Source of the DNA: a virus
DNA: 64,000 nt
Strand: one strand, 5' to 3'
IMG/VR virus record: IMGVR_UViG_3300044957_000713
Span: 1-64,000 of that record
The first letter of the stretch is position 1, and each line of letters begins with the position of its first letter. The position numbers and the translations under genes were made by a program. Shown piece after piece: positions 1 through 7,050 of the stretch. The notes beneath the pieces are model-generated. The model ran no database searches, was not told the DNA's origin, and worked only from the letters and a program-made list of their open reading frames with translations.

Positions 1-547
1 GCATATTGGGCCAGGCAGGGTTTACATAATCAGCATGAAAATAAAGAGCATCTTTCAAACTGGGCAAACGAAATCCTTCTAACAGCACTTTCTTGGCCAC
101 TTCCATGCTTTCATCCCATAGTGCAGGATGCACAGGGCGCACTTTGTGTGTGGATTCGCAGTACCATGAAAACTGGCAAACTACCTTTTCGTAGATGACG
201 TTCTTTTGGTATACCACACCGCAGACGTCTTTGCCAAAACGTCCATCCTCCACGCGGTTCATGGTTACCTGGGCCACACCTACCTTGCCTTCAAAAGGCT
301 GATTGGCGCTTTCCCAGTAAATGTTGCGGGCCAAGCATTCCAACTGTTTGAAACGGTCCGCTGTAGATACGAAGCCTTGACGCCATAAGGCTGCTTCGTT
401 ATCAGATGCAAGTGCATTCAGACGCAAATTTGTGACTGTGATCAAGATCGATGCAACGATCATTAGGCCGATCACACGGGGCAGACTTACAAAAAGTTTG
501 ACCATGCCAACTTGGTGCGTTTCTGACTTTGATGTTGTCTCTGTCAT
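1..547 (-). CDS. SleB/CwlJ-type cell wall hydrolase, membrane anchored (C-terminus beyond window)
   Basis: Reading the minus strand from the ATG at 547 gives 182 codons open to the window edge. A hydrophobic segment at residues 19-39 predicts a single N-terminal membrane anchor. Residues 68-180 match the SleB/CwlJ (Hydrolase_2) fold, with LARNIYWESANQPFEGKVGV (family E at residue 79, probable catalytic acid), VAQVTMNRV, CQFSWYC and ALYFHADYVNPAW. Proteins of this family cleave peptidoglycan, so this is a candidate endolysin with a signal-anchor, or a virion lysin. A strong Shine-Dalgarno (AAGGAGG) lies 6 bases before the ATG, and a sigma70-type promoter lies about 130 bases upstream. The gene is broken only by the window edge. 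Confidence 0.85.
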   Translation of the reverse strand, partial: MTETTSKSETHQVGMVKLFVSLPRVIGLMIVASILITVTNLRLNALASDNEAALWRQGFVSTADRFKQLECLARNIYWESANQPFEGKVGVAQVTMNRVEDGRFGKDVCGVVYQKNVIYEKVVCQFSWYCESTHKVRPVHPALWDESMEVAKKVLLEGFRLPSLKDALYFHADYVNPAWPNM

Positions 548-679
548 AACTTCCTCCTTGTTTACAGGTTATTTTTACCGTAGTAATATGTACATCACAT
601 ACAACCACAGATAACTCGGTATATTTCCAAAAGAGCTATATTTACAAAAAACACTCCAAAAGAAACAAACACAAGCTAT

Positions 680-708
680 ATTTTATCCTATTTTGAGATA
701 GAAGTCAA
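680..708 (-). promoter_or_regulatory. Early sigma70-type promoter for the wall hydrolase gene
   Basis: On the minus strand, TTGACT (703-708) is followed after exactly 17 bases by TAAAAT (680-685). The predicted transcript has a leader of about 125 bases before the hydrolase ATG. The other minus-strand bases between 548 and 956 show no reading frame that I can support. Confidence 0.6.
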
Positions 709-790
709 ATTATTTTTTGCCAATACTCAATGGCAGCCAGATCAAGGTAAATATTTCAAAGGATCCCCACAGAGAATCAAAGAAGCTAAA

Positions 791-941
791 ATGGACTTTT
801 CAAACTCGTGACCAAGGTTGGTTTTCCAATTGCGGCGGCATGCGCTGGCGGCTACTTCATTTTTCTAACATGGCAGGAGTGATGAGTTGGGTGCAGGGTC
901 TTTTGGGCATAATCACTGCTCTGGTAAGTTGTCTGTTATAA
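791..941 (+). pseudogene. Frameshifted remnant of a small T4-like membrane protein
   Basis: Three plus-strand frames must be joined to read one protein. The ATG at 791 gives MDF. The frame starting at 796 then reads FKLVTKVGFPIAAACAGGYF up to a TGA at 880. A third frame from 870 reads MAGVMSWVQGLLGIITAL and stops at 939. The joined sequence resembles a common small one-helix protein of T4-like marine phages, from memory of the form GFPIAAA-GGYF-FLT-AGV-SSV-GL-II-AL. Both frame changes equal one missing base, and each can be placed in a T-run (797-800 and 860-864), so either decay or homopolymer under-calling is possible. There is no clear Shine-Dalgarno. Confidence 0.5.
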
Positions 942-956
942 TTAAGATTGTCTTTG

Positions 957-1847
957 TCATTGTATTTTGAACCTTACATAGTCAACAATCCGTTGTGCCA
1001 TATCTTGTTCACAAAACTTGTCCATGCCTTTGAACCCTGGACTTGAATTTGCCTCACAGATTTTGTAACCGTCTCGATCAAATAACAGATCAACTCCGGC
1101 AATTTGCAGTCCTAAAACTCTTGCTGTTTCTCTGGCCAAGTAATCAATTTCTTCGTTTATTTCAAATAATTCAGCAGAGCCGCCTTGACTGATGTTGGCA
1201 CGGAAGTCACCATCAACACCTTTCCGCTTCATAGCAACAACACACTTGCCGCCAATTACCCATACACGAAGATCCGTGCCTGGTTGTGCGTCTACAAACT
1301 CTTGAATGATAAGTGTTTTCTTTAGAGCAATGCTTGACAACAATTCCATTAGACCATCGAATATTTTGCGGCTTTCGCATAGATAAACAGTTTTGCCTCT
1401 GCTTCCACTTGTGGCTTTTACCACACATGGGAACCCAATTTCTTTTTCAATTAAATCAACATCGACATCACCATTGACCAAAACAGTCTTGGGAATTGAT
1501 AGTCCTGCTTGTGCTAGTGCTTGACTGGTAGCCAGTTTGTCTGCCACTGTTCCAACACTGGCACTGTCGTTAATTACAGGAACACTCAATCGTTCAAATT
1601 GGCGCATCAGTGCCAAAGTGAAATAAGCACTACCCGATCCTGTCCTACTTAGAATTAAATCTGGTAAATCAATACGTTCACCTCTGTAACGTATACTTTT
1701 ACCACTTCCACGACTGACAATAATATCAAAATATTTTGGTTCAAGAATTTTGGCTTCTATTTCATTACTAGAAAAGCATTCTAACAATCTTTTATTTTCG
1801 TAATTTTCTATACCGGATGCATGATGCAATATCCAAACTTTTTTCAT
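957..1847 (-). CDS. RimK-like ATP-grasp ligase
   Basis: The 296-residue protein has the ATP-grasp layout of the RimK/LysX family: a preATP-grasp N-terminus, CVVKATSGSRGKTVYL (ATP-binding lysine and glycine loop), LIIQEFVDAQPGTDLRVWVI, and the metal/ATP site ending KICEANSSPGFKGMDKF. RimK adds glutamates to the C-terminus of ribosomal protein S6; relatives ligate glutamate or amino acids to other carrier peptides or small molecules. The length is typical of RimK (about 300). The gene overlaps the upstream phosphoesterase by one base (TAATG), so the two are translated together. Together with the phage bS21 it could modify host ribosomes, but the substrate cannot be read from the sequence. Confidence 0.85.
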   Translation of the reverse strand: MKKVWILHHASGIENYENKRLLECFSSNEIEAKILEPKYFDIIVSRGSGKSIRYRGERIDLPDLILSRTGSGSAYFTLALMRQFERLSVPVINDSASVGTVADKLATSQALAQAGLSIPKTVLVNGDVDVDLIEKEIGFPCVVKATSGSRGKTVYLCESRKIFDGLMELLSSIALKKTLIIQEFVDAQPGTDLRVWVIGGKCVVAMKRKGVDGDFRANISQGGSAELFEINEEIDYLARETARVLGLQIAGVDLLFDRDGYKICEANSSPGFKGMDKFCEQDMAQRIVDYVRFKIQ

Positions 1848-2602
1848 TACTCATCCTTTTCTCGAGTCCAAGTTACGATTTCCCAACGGCCATTCCAATG
1901 TTCTACAAGTGCTGTCATTGACTCAACCCAGTCGCCGTCGTTCATGTAGACTACACCATCTATTTCTTTGATTTCTGCGTGATGTATGTGCCCGCAGATC
2001 ACTCCATCGAACCCACGCTTCTTACAGTATGCGGCAAGATTTTTTTCAAACTGGAAAATAAAATCTATAGATTTTTTAACTCTTGTTTTGAGATACTTGC
2101 TTAAACTCCAATAACCCAGTCCTAGTCTGTGTCTCAGAGCGTTGAATTTACTGTTTAAGTCTAGCACAAAATCATACATCTTGTCGCCCAAAAAACTCAG
2201 CCATGGGGCCAGTCTGGTAATGCCGTCAAAAAGATCTCCATGAGTAACCAGATAATGTTTTCCGTCTAAACCAATGTGCTCAGTCTGATTGAAAACTTCA
2301 ATCATACCAAAACCTATACCGTATGGAATCAATGGGCGAAGAAACTCATCATGATTGCCTGCTACATACGCAACACGAGTTCCACGCTTGGCATGCCCTA
2401 GGATACGTCTAACTACGTTGGTATGACTTTGTTTCCAACGCCACCGGTTTTGTTGAATTTTCCACGCATCGATAATGTCGCCAACAAGATAGAGTGTTTC
2501 ACAGGTATTATGTTTGAGAAAGTTATTGAGTTGCTCGGCCTTGCAGTCGCGGGTACCTAAGTGTATGTCAGAAATAAAAATAGAGCGATAAGTCTTTTGC
2601 AC
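1847..2602 (-). CDS. LpxH-like calcineurin-type phosphoesterase
   Basis: This 251-residue metallophosphoesterase carries the full motif set: FISDIHLGT (8-16), LVGDIID, AGNHDEFLRP, LVTHGDLFDG and CGHIHHAEI. These supply the Asp, His and Asn ligands of a two-metal centre. The HTNVVRRIL/AKRGTRVAYVAGNHD spacing and the HGDLFDGITR segment fit the UDP-2,3-diacylglucosamine pyrophosphatase (LpxH/COG2908) group rather than generic phosphatases. LpxH hydrolyses a lipid A precursor, so a role in altering the host outer membrane is possible. Coupling to the RimK-like gene suggests a joint function, but the real substrate is unknown. Confidence 0.8.
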   Translation of the reverse strand: MQKTYRSIFISDIHLGTRDCKAEQLNNFLKHNTCETLYLVGDIIDAWKIQQNRWRWKQSHTNVVRRILGHAKRGTRVAYVAGNHDEFLRPLIPYGIGFGMIEVFNQTEHIGLDGKHYLVTHGDLFDGITRLAPWLSFLGDKMYDFVLDLNSKFNALRHRLGLGYWSLSKYLKTRVKKSIDFIFQFEKNLAAYCKKRGFDGVICGHIHHAEIKEIDGVVYMNDGDWVESMTALVEHWNGRWEIVTWTREKDE

Positions 2603-2635
2603 AGCAATATTTAATCTCTTGTAGCATGCAGATTA

Positions 2636-2968
2636 TTACAATATTGTAATAGATTTTTTTTGATCGATTTCTTCCTTAACAGATTCAAATTGTTTTATTG
2701 ATTTAAGTTGCCCTGGATCCGACTTTTTATCATAAGGAACCGGCATCGTTTGCCATTCTTCTTCGGATACATCTGAAATGACTACCAATTCATATACATG
2801 ACCATCCGAACTAAAAAGATTTATTGATTCTAAACCAACAAACCCACGGGCGGCCTTTTCTATAGTTTTAGATAGTTCTAAAAGTCCTTTTTTATCTCCG
2901 ACAATGTAAGCACGACCCTGGGGCTCTTTGTGTGAGTGCAGGTGTACTCTACTCAATATTGATTTCAT
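2636..2968 (-). CDS. Hypothetical protein, 110 residues
   Basis: I do not recognise the family. The protein is soluble and mixed alpha/beta, with an N-terminal RVHLHSHKEPQGRAYIVGD segment and a lysine-rich C-terminal tail. Its ATG overlaps the TGA of the upstream polymerase-like gene (ATGA), so translation is coupled and expression should follow that gene. This makes it a candidate partner or accessory factor of the DnaE-like protein, on position alone. Confidence 0.6.
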   Translation of the reverse strand: MKSILSRVHLHSHKEPQGRAYIVGDKKGLLELSKTIEKAARGFVGLESINLFSSDGHVYELVVISDVSEEEWQTMPVPYDKKSDPGQLKSIKQFESVKEEIDQKKSITIL

Positions 2969-4644
2969 TTTATATGCTCCATTTCCTCTAATTTCATACG
3001 TTTATGTTTGTAAACTGTAACATATTCTGTGTTATTTTTATACCCCAATTTTCCTGTTCCCCATACGATTGGATGATCGTGTAGACTAACAGCATGAGGT
3101 AATACCACATCAAGATATCGTCCATTGCCGGTGCCTAATGTTATAAATGTAATATAATCTTTTGATCCGCTTTTGAATACACGATAATTGGCAACTAGCC
3201 CGCAGAATTCTACACTACCCGGTTTTCTTATTTCAGAACACACAGGTATAAACCTATTTGACTGCCATTTTCCTGTTTGTTTTAAATCCTGCACTTCATA
3301 GCCCTCTATGATAGAAGGTTGTACTGCTCCTGCTAATTTGGCTTCTTGCCAATAAACCCAACGAGCGTAACTGCCCTGACAATGTTTGAGAGCGGCCTGC
3401 CAAAACTTAACTGGGTTATGTGCCTTCTGATAGGCCAAAGCCCAAATCAAACGTCCTAGATTGATAGCATGAGCGCGACACAGACCAAAATGACTGAGTT
3501 CTTTGAGTGCGGCAAACACATCATCTTTTCTAGGATGGTCGCCCACTAACTGCATGAACTCAAACATTTTCTCTTCATTCTTTTTGGCAAAGGCACGACG
3601 CCACATGTCTGCTTCGTATTGATCGCAGCCTAGTATCTCTCCGATTAGATCGATAGCATCGTCTTCAAATACAATAGTATCTTCAAATTTATCTTGGCTC
3701 CAATCTTGAAAGAAACTGGCACGGCGGCGACCTTGTGTGGCCACAGGACGGATCAGTGCTGTGCATAGCACACAGTCATTTCTATTCTGCGGACGGATTG
3801 CACGGAATAATCTCTTCATAGCAGGCGATTCTGCCTGAGTGACGCCTAAGATATCACCACGACTCAGTAATTCTGCTGTGGCTTCGTCTTCTTCAGGATA
3901 ATCCATGAGATCTCGTTGTTCTATTTCCCACAACTGACTTAGGCCGCGGTTGGCCAAGATATCTATCTTGAAGTGTTCGAGATCTTCAATTTCATACTTG
4001 TCTAGTAAGATCTGATTTTCACCGTTGATAAGACTCTTAGGTACACTACGATCAAATATCAGTATACCGCCGCAGTGTTTTGAAATACAGCGTTTTTTAC
4101 CTAACAATTTATTTGCCAGTCGTTCAGCATCCGGTACGAAGCCTTTGTCTATAACTTCTTCAAGTTTGAAATTACGTTTAAGTTTTCCTTTAGCTCCTAA
4201 TCTCTTGGCTGCTTCGCGACGAGCAGATTTTTCTTTATAAGTAACGTAGTTGCTTACTCTAGCACTTTGCCCAGGCCAGTGTTTGAATATACGATTCATC
4301 ACTGTTTCCTGTTGCCAATGCGGAAAGTCTAAATCAATGTCTGGGAGATCATCACGTTTAGGATTCATAAAACGTGATAAGGGTATGCGTTCTTTGACTG
4401 GGTCTACTGTAGATATACCTAGCATCCAACAGATTAAACTACTGCCAGCTGACCCTCTAGTTATGTGTGGTATGTCTTTAGTTAAATTTAATATTTCAAC
4501 TACTCGTAAGAAATGTTTTGTAAAGCCTAACTTAGCAACAAGTTCCAGTTCTTCTTCTAGTCTAGTTGCATATTCCTTGCCTTCTGGTAAATCTTTAATA
4601 AATTTGCCTACAAGAGTTTCTAATTCTTTATATCTTGATTCCAT
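2965..4644 (-). CDS. Short DNA polymerase III alpha (C-family)-like protein without PHP domain
   Basis: The protein aligns by motif with the palm-to-OB part of DnaE. Counting from an upstream in-frame ATG at 4668, ITRGSAGSSL (69-78) matches the GRGSGAGSL region, DLPDIDLDF (107-115) supplies two catalytic aspartates, SKHCGGILIF (197-206) matches KHAGGVVI, and YEIEDLEHFKIDIL (225-238) supplies the third. FGLCRAHAINLGRLIWALAYQKAHNP matches the KSHAAAY finger region, and an OB fold follows at about 470-540. The N-terminal PHP domain is absent and the fingers are short, giving about 560 residues against more than 1100 for bacterial DnaE. I prefer the ATG at 4644, because GAGG lies five bases before it and a late promoter box overlaps the 4668 start. 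Whether it polymerises DNA is unknown. Confidence 0.8.
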   Translation of the reverse strand: MESRYKELETLVGKFIKDLPEGKEYATRLEEELELVAKLGFTKHFLRVVEILNLTKDIPHITRGSAGSSLICWMLGISTVDPVKERIPLSRFMNPKRDDLPDIDLDFPHWQQETVMNRIFKHWPGQSARVSNYVTYKEKSARREAAKRLGAKGKLKRNFKLEEVIDKGFVPDAERLANKLLGKKRCISKHCGGILIFDRSVPKSLINGENQILLDKYEIEDLEHFKIDILANRGLSQLWEIEQRDLMDYPEEDEATAELLSRGDILGVTQAESPAMKRLFRAIRPQNRNDCVLCTALIRPVATQGRRRASFFQDWSQDKFEDTIVFEDDAIDLIGEILGCDQYEADMWRRAFAKKNEEKMFEFMQLVGDHPRKDDVFAALKELSHFGLCRAHAINLGRLIWALAYQKAHNPVKFWQAALKHCQGSYARWVYWQEAKLAGAVQPSIIEGYEVQDLKQTGKWQSNRFIPVCSEIRKPGSVEFCGLVANYRVFKSGSKDYITFITLGTGNGRYLDVVLPHAVSLHDHPIVWGTGKLGYKNNTEYVTVYKHKRMKLEEMEHIK

Positions 4645-4669
4645 AAATGCCTCATTTGCCTTGGGCATT

Positions 4670-4677
4670 TATTTATA
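4670..4677 (-). promoter_or_regulatory. T4-type late promoter TATAAATA for the DnaE-like gene
   Basis: The minus strand reads TATAAATA here, the consensus recognised by gp55-type late sigma factors. Transcription would begin about seven bases downstream, past the ATG at 4668 but before the ATG at 4644. This supports 4644 as the translation start in late mRNA. Confidence 0.5.
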
Positions 4678-4716
4678 ATTGGAAATATTGAATAAGATGA
4701 TATTTTGAGCAAATGG

Positions 4717-4737
4717 AAACCCGCCAGGGGCGGGTTT
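4717..4737. terminator. GC-rich hairpin, probable intrinsic terminator
   Basis: Perfect 9-bp stem AAACCCGCC/GGCGGGTTT with a 3-base loop. T-rich bases follow on both strands, so it may act in either direction. For minus-strand traffic it would end the 5507-4876 transcript just before the late promoter of the DnaE-like gene. Confidence 0.65.
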
Positions 4738-4763
4738 GTTTCTGTTAGACTATTTTAAGTTGT

Positions 4764-4838
4764 TTAAATCTGAACCAAAGTCCATTTGTTCATAGTCTGC
4801 TCCTTGACTTCAACTACACTATTTAACTAGAGCAGACT
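4764..4838 (-). promoter_or_regulatory. Hairpin that can hide the Shine-Dalgarno of a tiny leader ORF
   Basis: On the minus strand a 9-base arm AGTCTGCTC (4838-4830) can pair with GAGCAGACT (4802-4794). The second arm contains the end of the Shine-Dalgarno AAGGAG (4805-4800), which stands seven bases before an ATG at 4793. That ATG opens a nine-codon ORF (MNKWTLVQI) that stops at 4764. The same AGGAGCAGACTA leader precedes the AAA+ ATPase gene near 46508. A 16-bp perfect palindrome (4854-4869) lies just upstream. The order of masked ribosome site, short ORF and terminator hairpin looks like an attenuator, but this is inference. Confidence 0.35.
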
Positions 4839-4875
4839 AATCTAAAACGGCTGTTTAATCTAGATTAAAAGATGA

Positions 4876-5118
4876 TTATTTGATAGGAAGATTTTTCAGA
4901 AATTCAATACACTCATTGAATACAATTTGTGCATCAAGTTCGCCTGCACTCAGCTGGATGTTTTCTAATCTTTGCAAGTCTGTCATGAGTTCTTGAAACT
5001 CACGCTCATCAATGTCACCACGGGCCAAGGCATCTCGATAACTCACTGCCAGGCGTACACGATGCCTAAGTTCGCCTTCACTGTTACAAAAGTTATTAAC
5101 TATGTCTATCATACTCAT
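4876..5118 (-). CDS. Hypothetical helical protein, 80 residues
   Basis: I do not recognise the family. The sequence is predicted to be all-helical and is rich in Glu, Arg and Leu (RDALARGDIDEREFQELMTD), with no membrane segment. Its start overlaps the end of the upstream lipoprotein gene by four bases (ATGA), so it belongs to the 5856-4876 run that ends at the hairpin at 4717. Confidence 0.55.
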   Translation of the reverse strand: MSMIDIVNNFCNSEGELRHRVRLAVSYRDALARGDIDEREFQELMTDLQRLENIQLSAGELDAQIVFNECIEFLKNLPIK

Positions 5119-5507
5119 GATCTAGGTCTCCTGCCACTGACATCCAACATTCTAGTTGTGGCTTCATTTATTATTTTTATTTTTGCCCGGCAGTAAAAAT
5201 GACTAGGCTGTTTTTCTCGTTGATACGACATTCGAAAATCTTGTGTGACTCCGGCAAGATTTTTTGTCATGTCTGTCAGTGCATTATTACGTGGTATTGA
5301 TGCACTGTAAATTTGTAACCACTGTGCAGAATGATCTATATCTTTTGCAACTGTGGCTATGTCGGCTCGCGCACAAACAGAATCATCCTGGCTCAGCAGG
5401 ATGATGTCAGTGATACGAGCTTGTTCGTTGGCATCAAAATAGCTAGGAAATAATGCGCAAGACGATAGTGTGAGTGCAACACTAACTGCTGCGATTGTAT
5501 TTTTCAT
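5115..5507 (-). CDS. Small lipoprotein (lipobox LSSC), possible lysis or envelope role
   Basis: Residues 1-17 form a short signal peptide (MKNTIAAVSVALTLSSC) with a lipobox whose cysteine is residue 17. The mature part is about 113 residues with two more cysteines and no recognised domain. Such small phage lipoproteins include outer-membrane spanins (Rz1-like) and superinfection-exclusion proteins. This one is not proline-rich as Rz1 is, so spanin is only a possibility. The gene overlaps the upstream reading frame by 26 bases. Confidence 0.6.
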   Translation of the reverse strand: MKNTIAAVSVALTLSSCALFPSYFDANEQARITDIILLSQDDSVCARADIATVAKDIDHSAQWLQIYSASIPRNNALTDMTKNLAGVTQDFRMSYQREKQPSHFYCRAKIKIINEATTRMLDVSGRRPRS

Positions 5508-5856
5508 AAACGCCTTTCCAATCTGGACCTGGGCCCTGTTCTTTGTACTTAGCTATTCTATTAGAAATTTCTTGGTAGAAACTGTTTACAGTTCCACCCC
5601 AGGCATTGTGCAAATGCTCCAAGGCTTGTTCACAAAAATTCCAGTTCTTCTTACGATAGTTTTCCATGAGTTTATTGTGTAAAAGCTGTAGATTTTCTAT
5701 CTTCCAGATGTCCTCCAATGGAATCTGTTCTTTTTCCAATATACAGTAAGTATCCAATACCGGACCTTGGGGTTCAATCTGTATGCGATCCAACTCCAAT
5801 ACTGTGTACTTTTCTTTCATTTCATTAGCTACTGTGTTGCCAAATATTATGTGCAT
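5482..5856 (-). CDS. Conserved T4-like hypothetical protein, 124 residues
   Basis: The opening MHIIFGNTVANEMKEKYTVL followed by ELD resembles a small protein family I recall from T4-like cyanophages; no function is known. The rest is predicted alpha-helical (HNKLMENYRKKNWNFCEQAL). AAAGGAT precedes the ATG. It is divergent from the plus-strand phosphoesterase gene, with only 24 bases between the two starts. Confidence 0.6.
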   Translation of the reverse strand: MHIIFGNTVANEMKEKYTVLELDRIQIEPQGPVLDTYCILEKEQIPLEDIWKIENLQLLHNKLMENYRKKNWNFCEQALEHLHNAWGGTVNSFYQEISNRIAKYKEQGPGPDWKGVYEKYNRSS

Positions 5857-5866
5857 GTTATATCCT

Positions 5867-5874
5867 TTTAAATA
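5867..5874 (+). promoter_or_regulatory. Late-like box TTTAAATA six bases before a plus-strand ATG
   Basis: TTTAAATA differs from TATAAATA only at the second base. Six bases separate it from the ATG at 5881 and no Shine-Dalgarno is present, so a transcript started here would be essentially leaderless. The same arrangement precedes two other plus-strand genes (48847 and 60336). Confidence 0.4.
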
Positions 5875-5880
5875 TGTATC

Positions 5881-6672
5881 ATGAAACTTGCATTTGATTT
5901 AATTTCAGATCTTCACATCGAAACTTGGGAAGGATCTTTTGATTGGACCGGGCAATCTACCAGCATGATTTGTGTAGTAGCCGGAGACATCGCTAGAGAC
6001 AGAGACATCGTGATCAAAACGCTCACCCATCTGGGTCAGTGTTATCGAGCTGTGTTTTACATAGATGGCAACGATGAGCATCGTTTTTCTCTGGATGACA
6101 TGGGCGAAAGTTATCGTAGTCTGGCCAAACAGATAGAACAAATACCCAATGTGACCTATCTACAGGACAATGTGTGCATTGTTGATGGCGTGGCTTTTCT
6201 TGGTACCAATGCATGGTGGACCTTTGATCTAGACTCAGAAATAGACTATGACCAAAGCAGACAATGGTTCCGTGAAAGATACCAGATCAATGAACCTGAA
6301 GTAAACAATGTTGAAGCCATGGCATTCAATGACTATGCATACCTAGCCAAAAGTGTGGAACGACTGCAAACACACCGTGATGTAAAAAAAATAGTGCTGG
6401 TCACCCACACTGTACCATCTCTACAGTTGATCGATCATGATCTAGAGCTTGCTGGTACCTACAGACTCAACTGTACCGGCAACAGCCACATACTCAAAGT
6501 TTTCCAAAATGACACCGAACGCAAGATCAGCACATGGTGCTTTGGACACTATCACAACGATGTTGATCATGAGATAGCAGGTGTACGATTTGTGAATAAC
6601 TGTCGAGGACGTAGAGGTACTGCCTGGAGCAAATCAGTGTATTATCCCAAGCGCATAGAAGTGACCCTTTAG
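5881..6672 (+). CDS. Calcineurin-like metallophosphoesterase
   Basis: One of the few plus-strand genes. The 263-residue product has metallophosphoesterase motifs DLISDLHIE (6-14), VAGDIARD, YIDGNDEH (in place of GNHE), VLVTHTVPS and CFGHYHNDV, which give the His, Asp and Asn metal ligands. It resembles predicted phosphohydrolases of the Icc/YfcE-like group. The GNDEH form shifts the usual histidine by one position, so activity should not be assumed. Its TAG overlaps clpS by four bases, tail to tail. It is unrelated in detail to the LpxH-like enzyme at 1847-2602. Confidence 0.8.
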   Translation: MKLAFDLISDLHIETWEGSFDWTGQSTSMICVVAGDIARDRDIVIKTLTHLGQCYRAVFYIDGNDEHRFSLDDMGESYRSLAKQIEQIPNVTYLQDNVCIVDGVAFLGTNAWWTFDLDSEIDYDQSRQWFRERYQINEPEVNNVEAMAFNDYAYLAKSVERLQTHRDVKKIVLVTHTVPSLQLIDHDLELAGTYRLNCTGNSHILKVFQNDTERKISTWCFGHYHNDVDHEIAGVRFVNNCRGRRGTAWSKSVYYPKRIEVTL

Positions 6673-6983
6673 GTCGCGTCAGGCTCGAGTTTGACCTGTA
6701 AAGGATATCCGGCGCCACGTGCATCAACTGTAACTTCGATGCCTTTTTGCTCGGCCATTTCATAAGGTAACACTGCTACAACAGCAGAACCTTCTTGGTG
6801 GATATCTATGGTGAGTTTTTCAGCAGTTGAGGGACTGTAATCAAAATGCTCCACCAAGCTGTCAATCACAAACTCCATGCTGGTCTGATTATCATTGAGA
6901 TAAATGACTTTGAACATGGGCGGCTCTTTGATATCTTCTCTGGGTTTTATTTTAGTTTTAGTTTCGGTAGCAGTATATAACAT
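6669..6983 (-). CDS. clpS: ClpS, N-end rule adaptor for ClpAP-type proteases
   Basis: The core PPMFKVIYLNDNQTSMEFVI has the Asn-Asp pair that binds the substrate amino terminus. The histidine of IDIHQEGSAV corresponds to E. coli His66, and the C-terminus GYPLQVKLEPDAT is typical. I chose the ATG at 6983 because GGGAAAGAG precedes it; the longer frame would start inside a GC hairpin. ClpS delivers N-degron substrates to ClpA and blocks other substrates. With phage ClpX encoded three genes upstream, this suggests redirection of host Clp proteolysis. Confidence 0.9.
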   Translation of the reverse strand: MLYTATETKTKIKPREDIKEPPMFKVIYLNDNQTSMEFVIDSLVEHFDYSPSTAEKLTIDIHQEGSAVVAVLPYEMAEQKGIEVTVDARGAGYPLQVKLEPDAT

Positions 6984-6999
6984 CTCTTTCCCTTGCGTT

Positions 7000-7022
7000 G
7001 TGTGGGGGCGTCGCCCCCACAC
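7000..7022. terminator. Strong GC hairpin between hsp20 and clpS
   Basis: GTGTGGGGGCG pairs perfectly with CGCCCCCACAC with a very short loop. No U-run follows on the minus strand, so it may be a weak terminator or a 3'-end stabiliser of the hsp20 message rather than a classical terminator. Confidence 0.5.
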
Positions 7023-7050
7023 GTATTTACGATGCTATGCTAGTATTATA

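Noticed and set aside
206-388. Plus-strand ORF over the SleB-like gene
   Set aside because: It is antisense to a frame with clear family motifs, a membrane anchor, a ribosome site and a promoter.
717-941. A 74-codon plus-strand gene starting at TTG 717
   Set aside because: Its first half has no family character, while its last third joins with another frame to give a known small protein. It is better read as a frameshifted remnant starting at 791.
5115-5507. Firm call as an outer-membrane spanin (Rz1)
   Set aside because: The lipobox fits, but the mature part is not proline-rich, it is longer than usual, and no inner-membrane spanin partner overlaps it.
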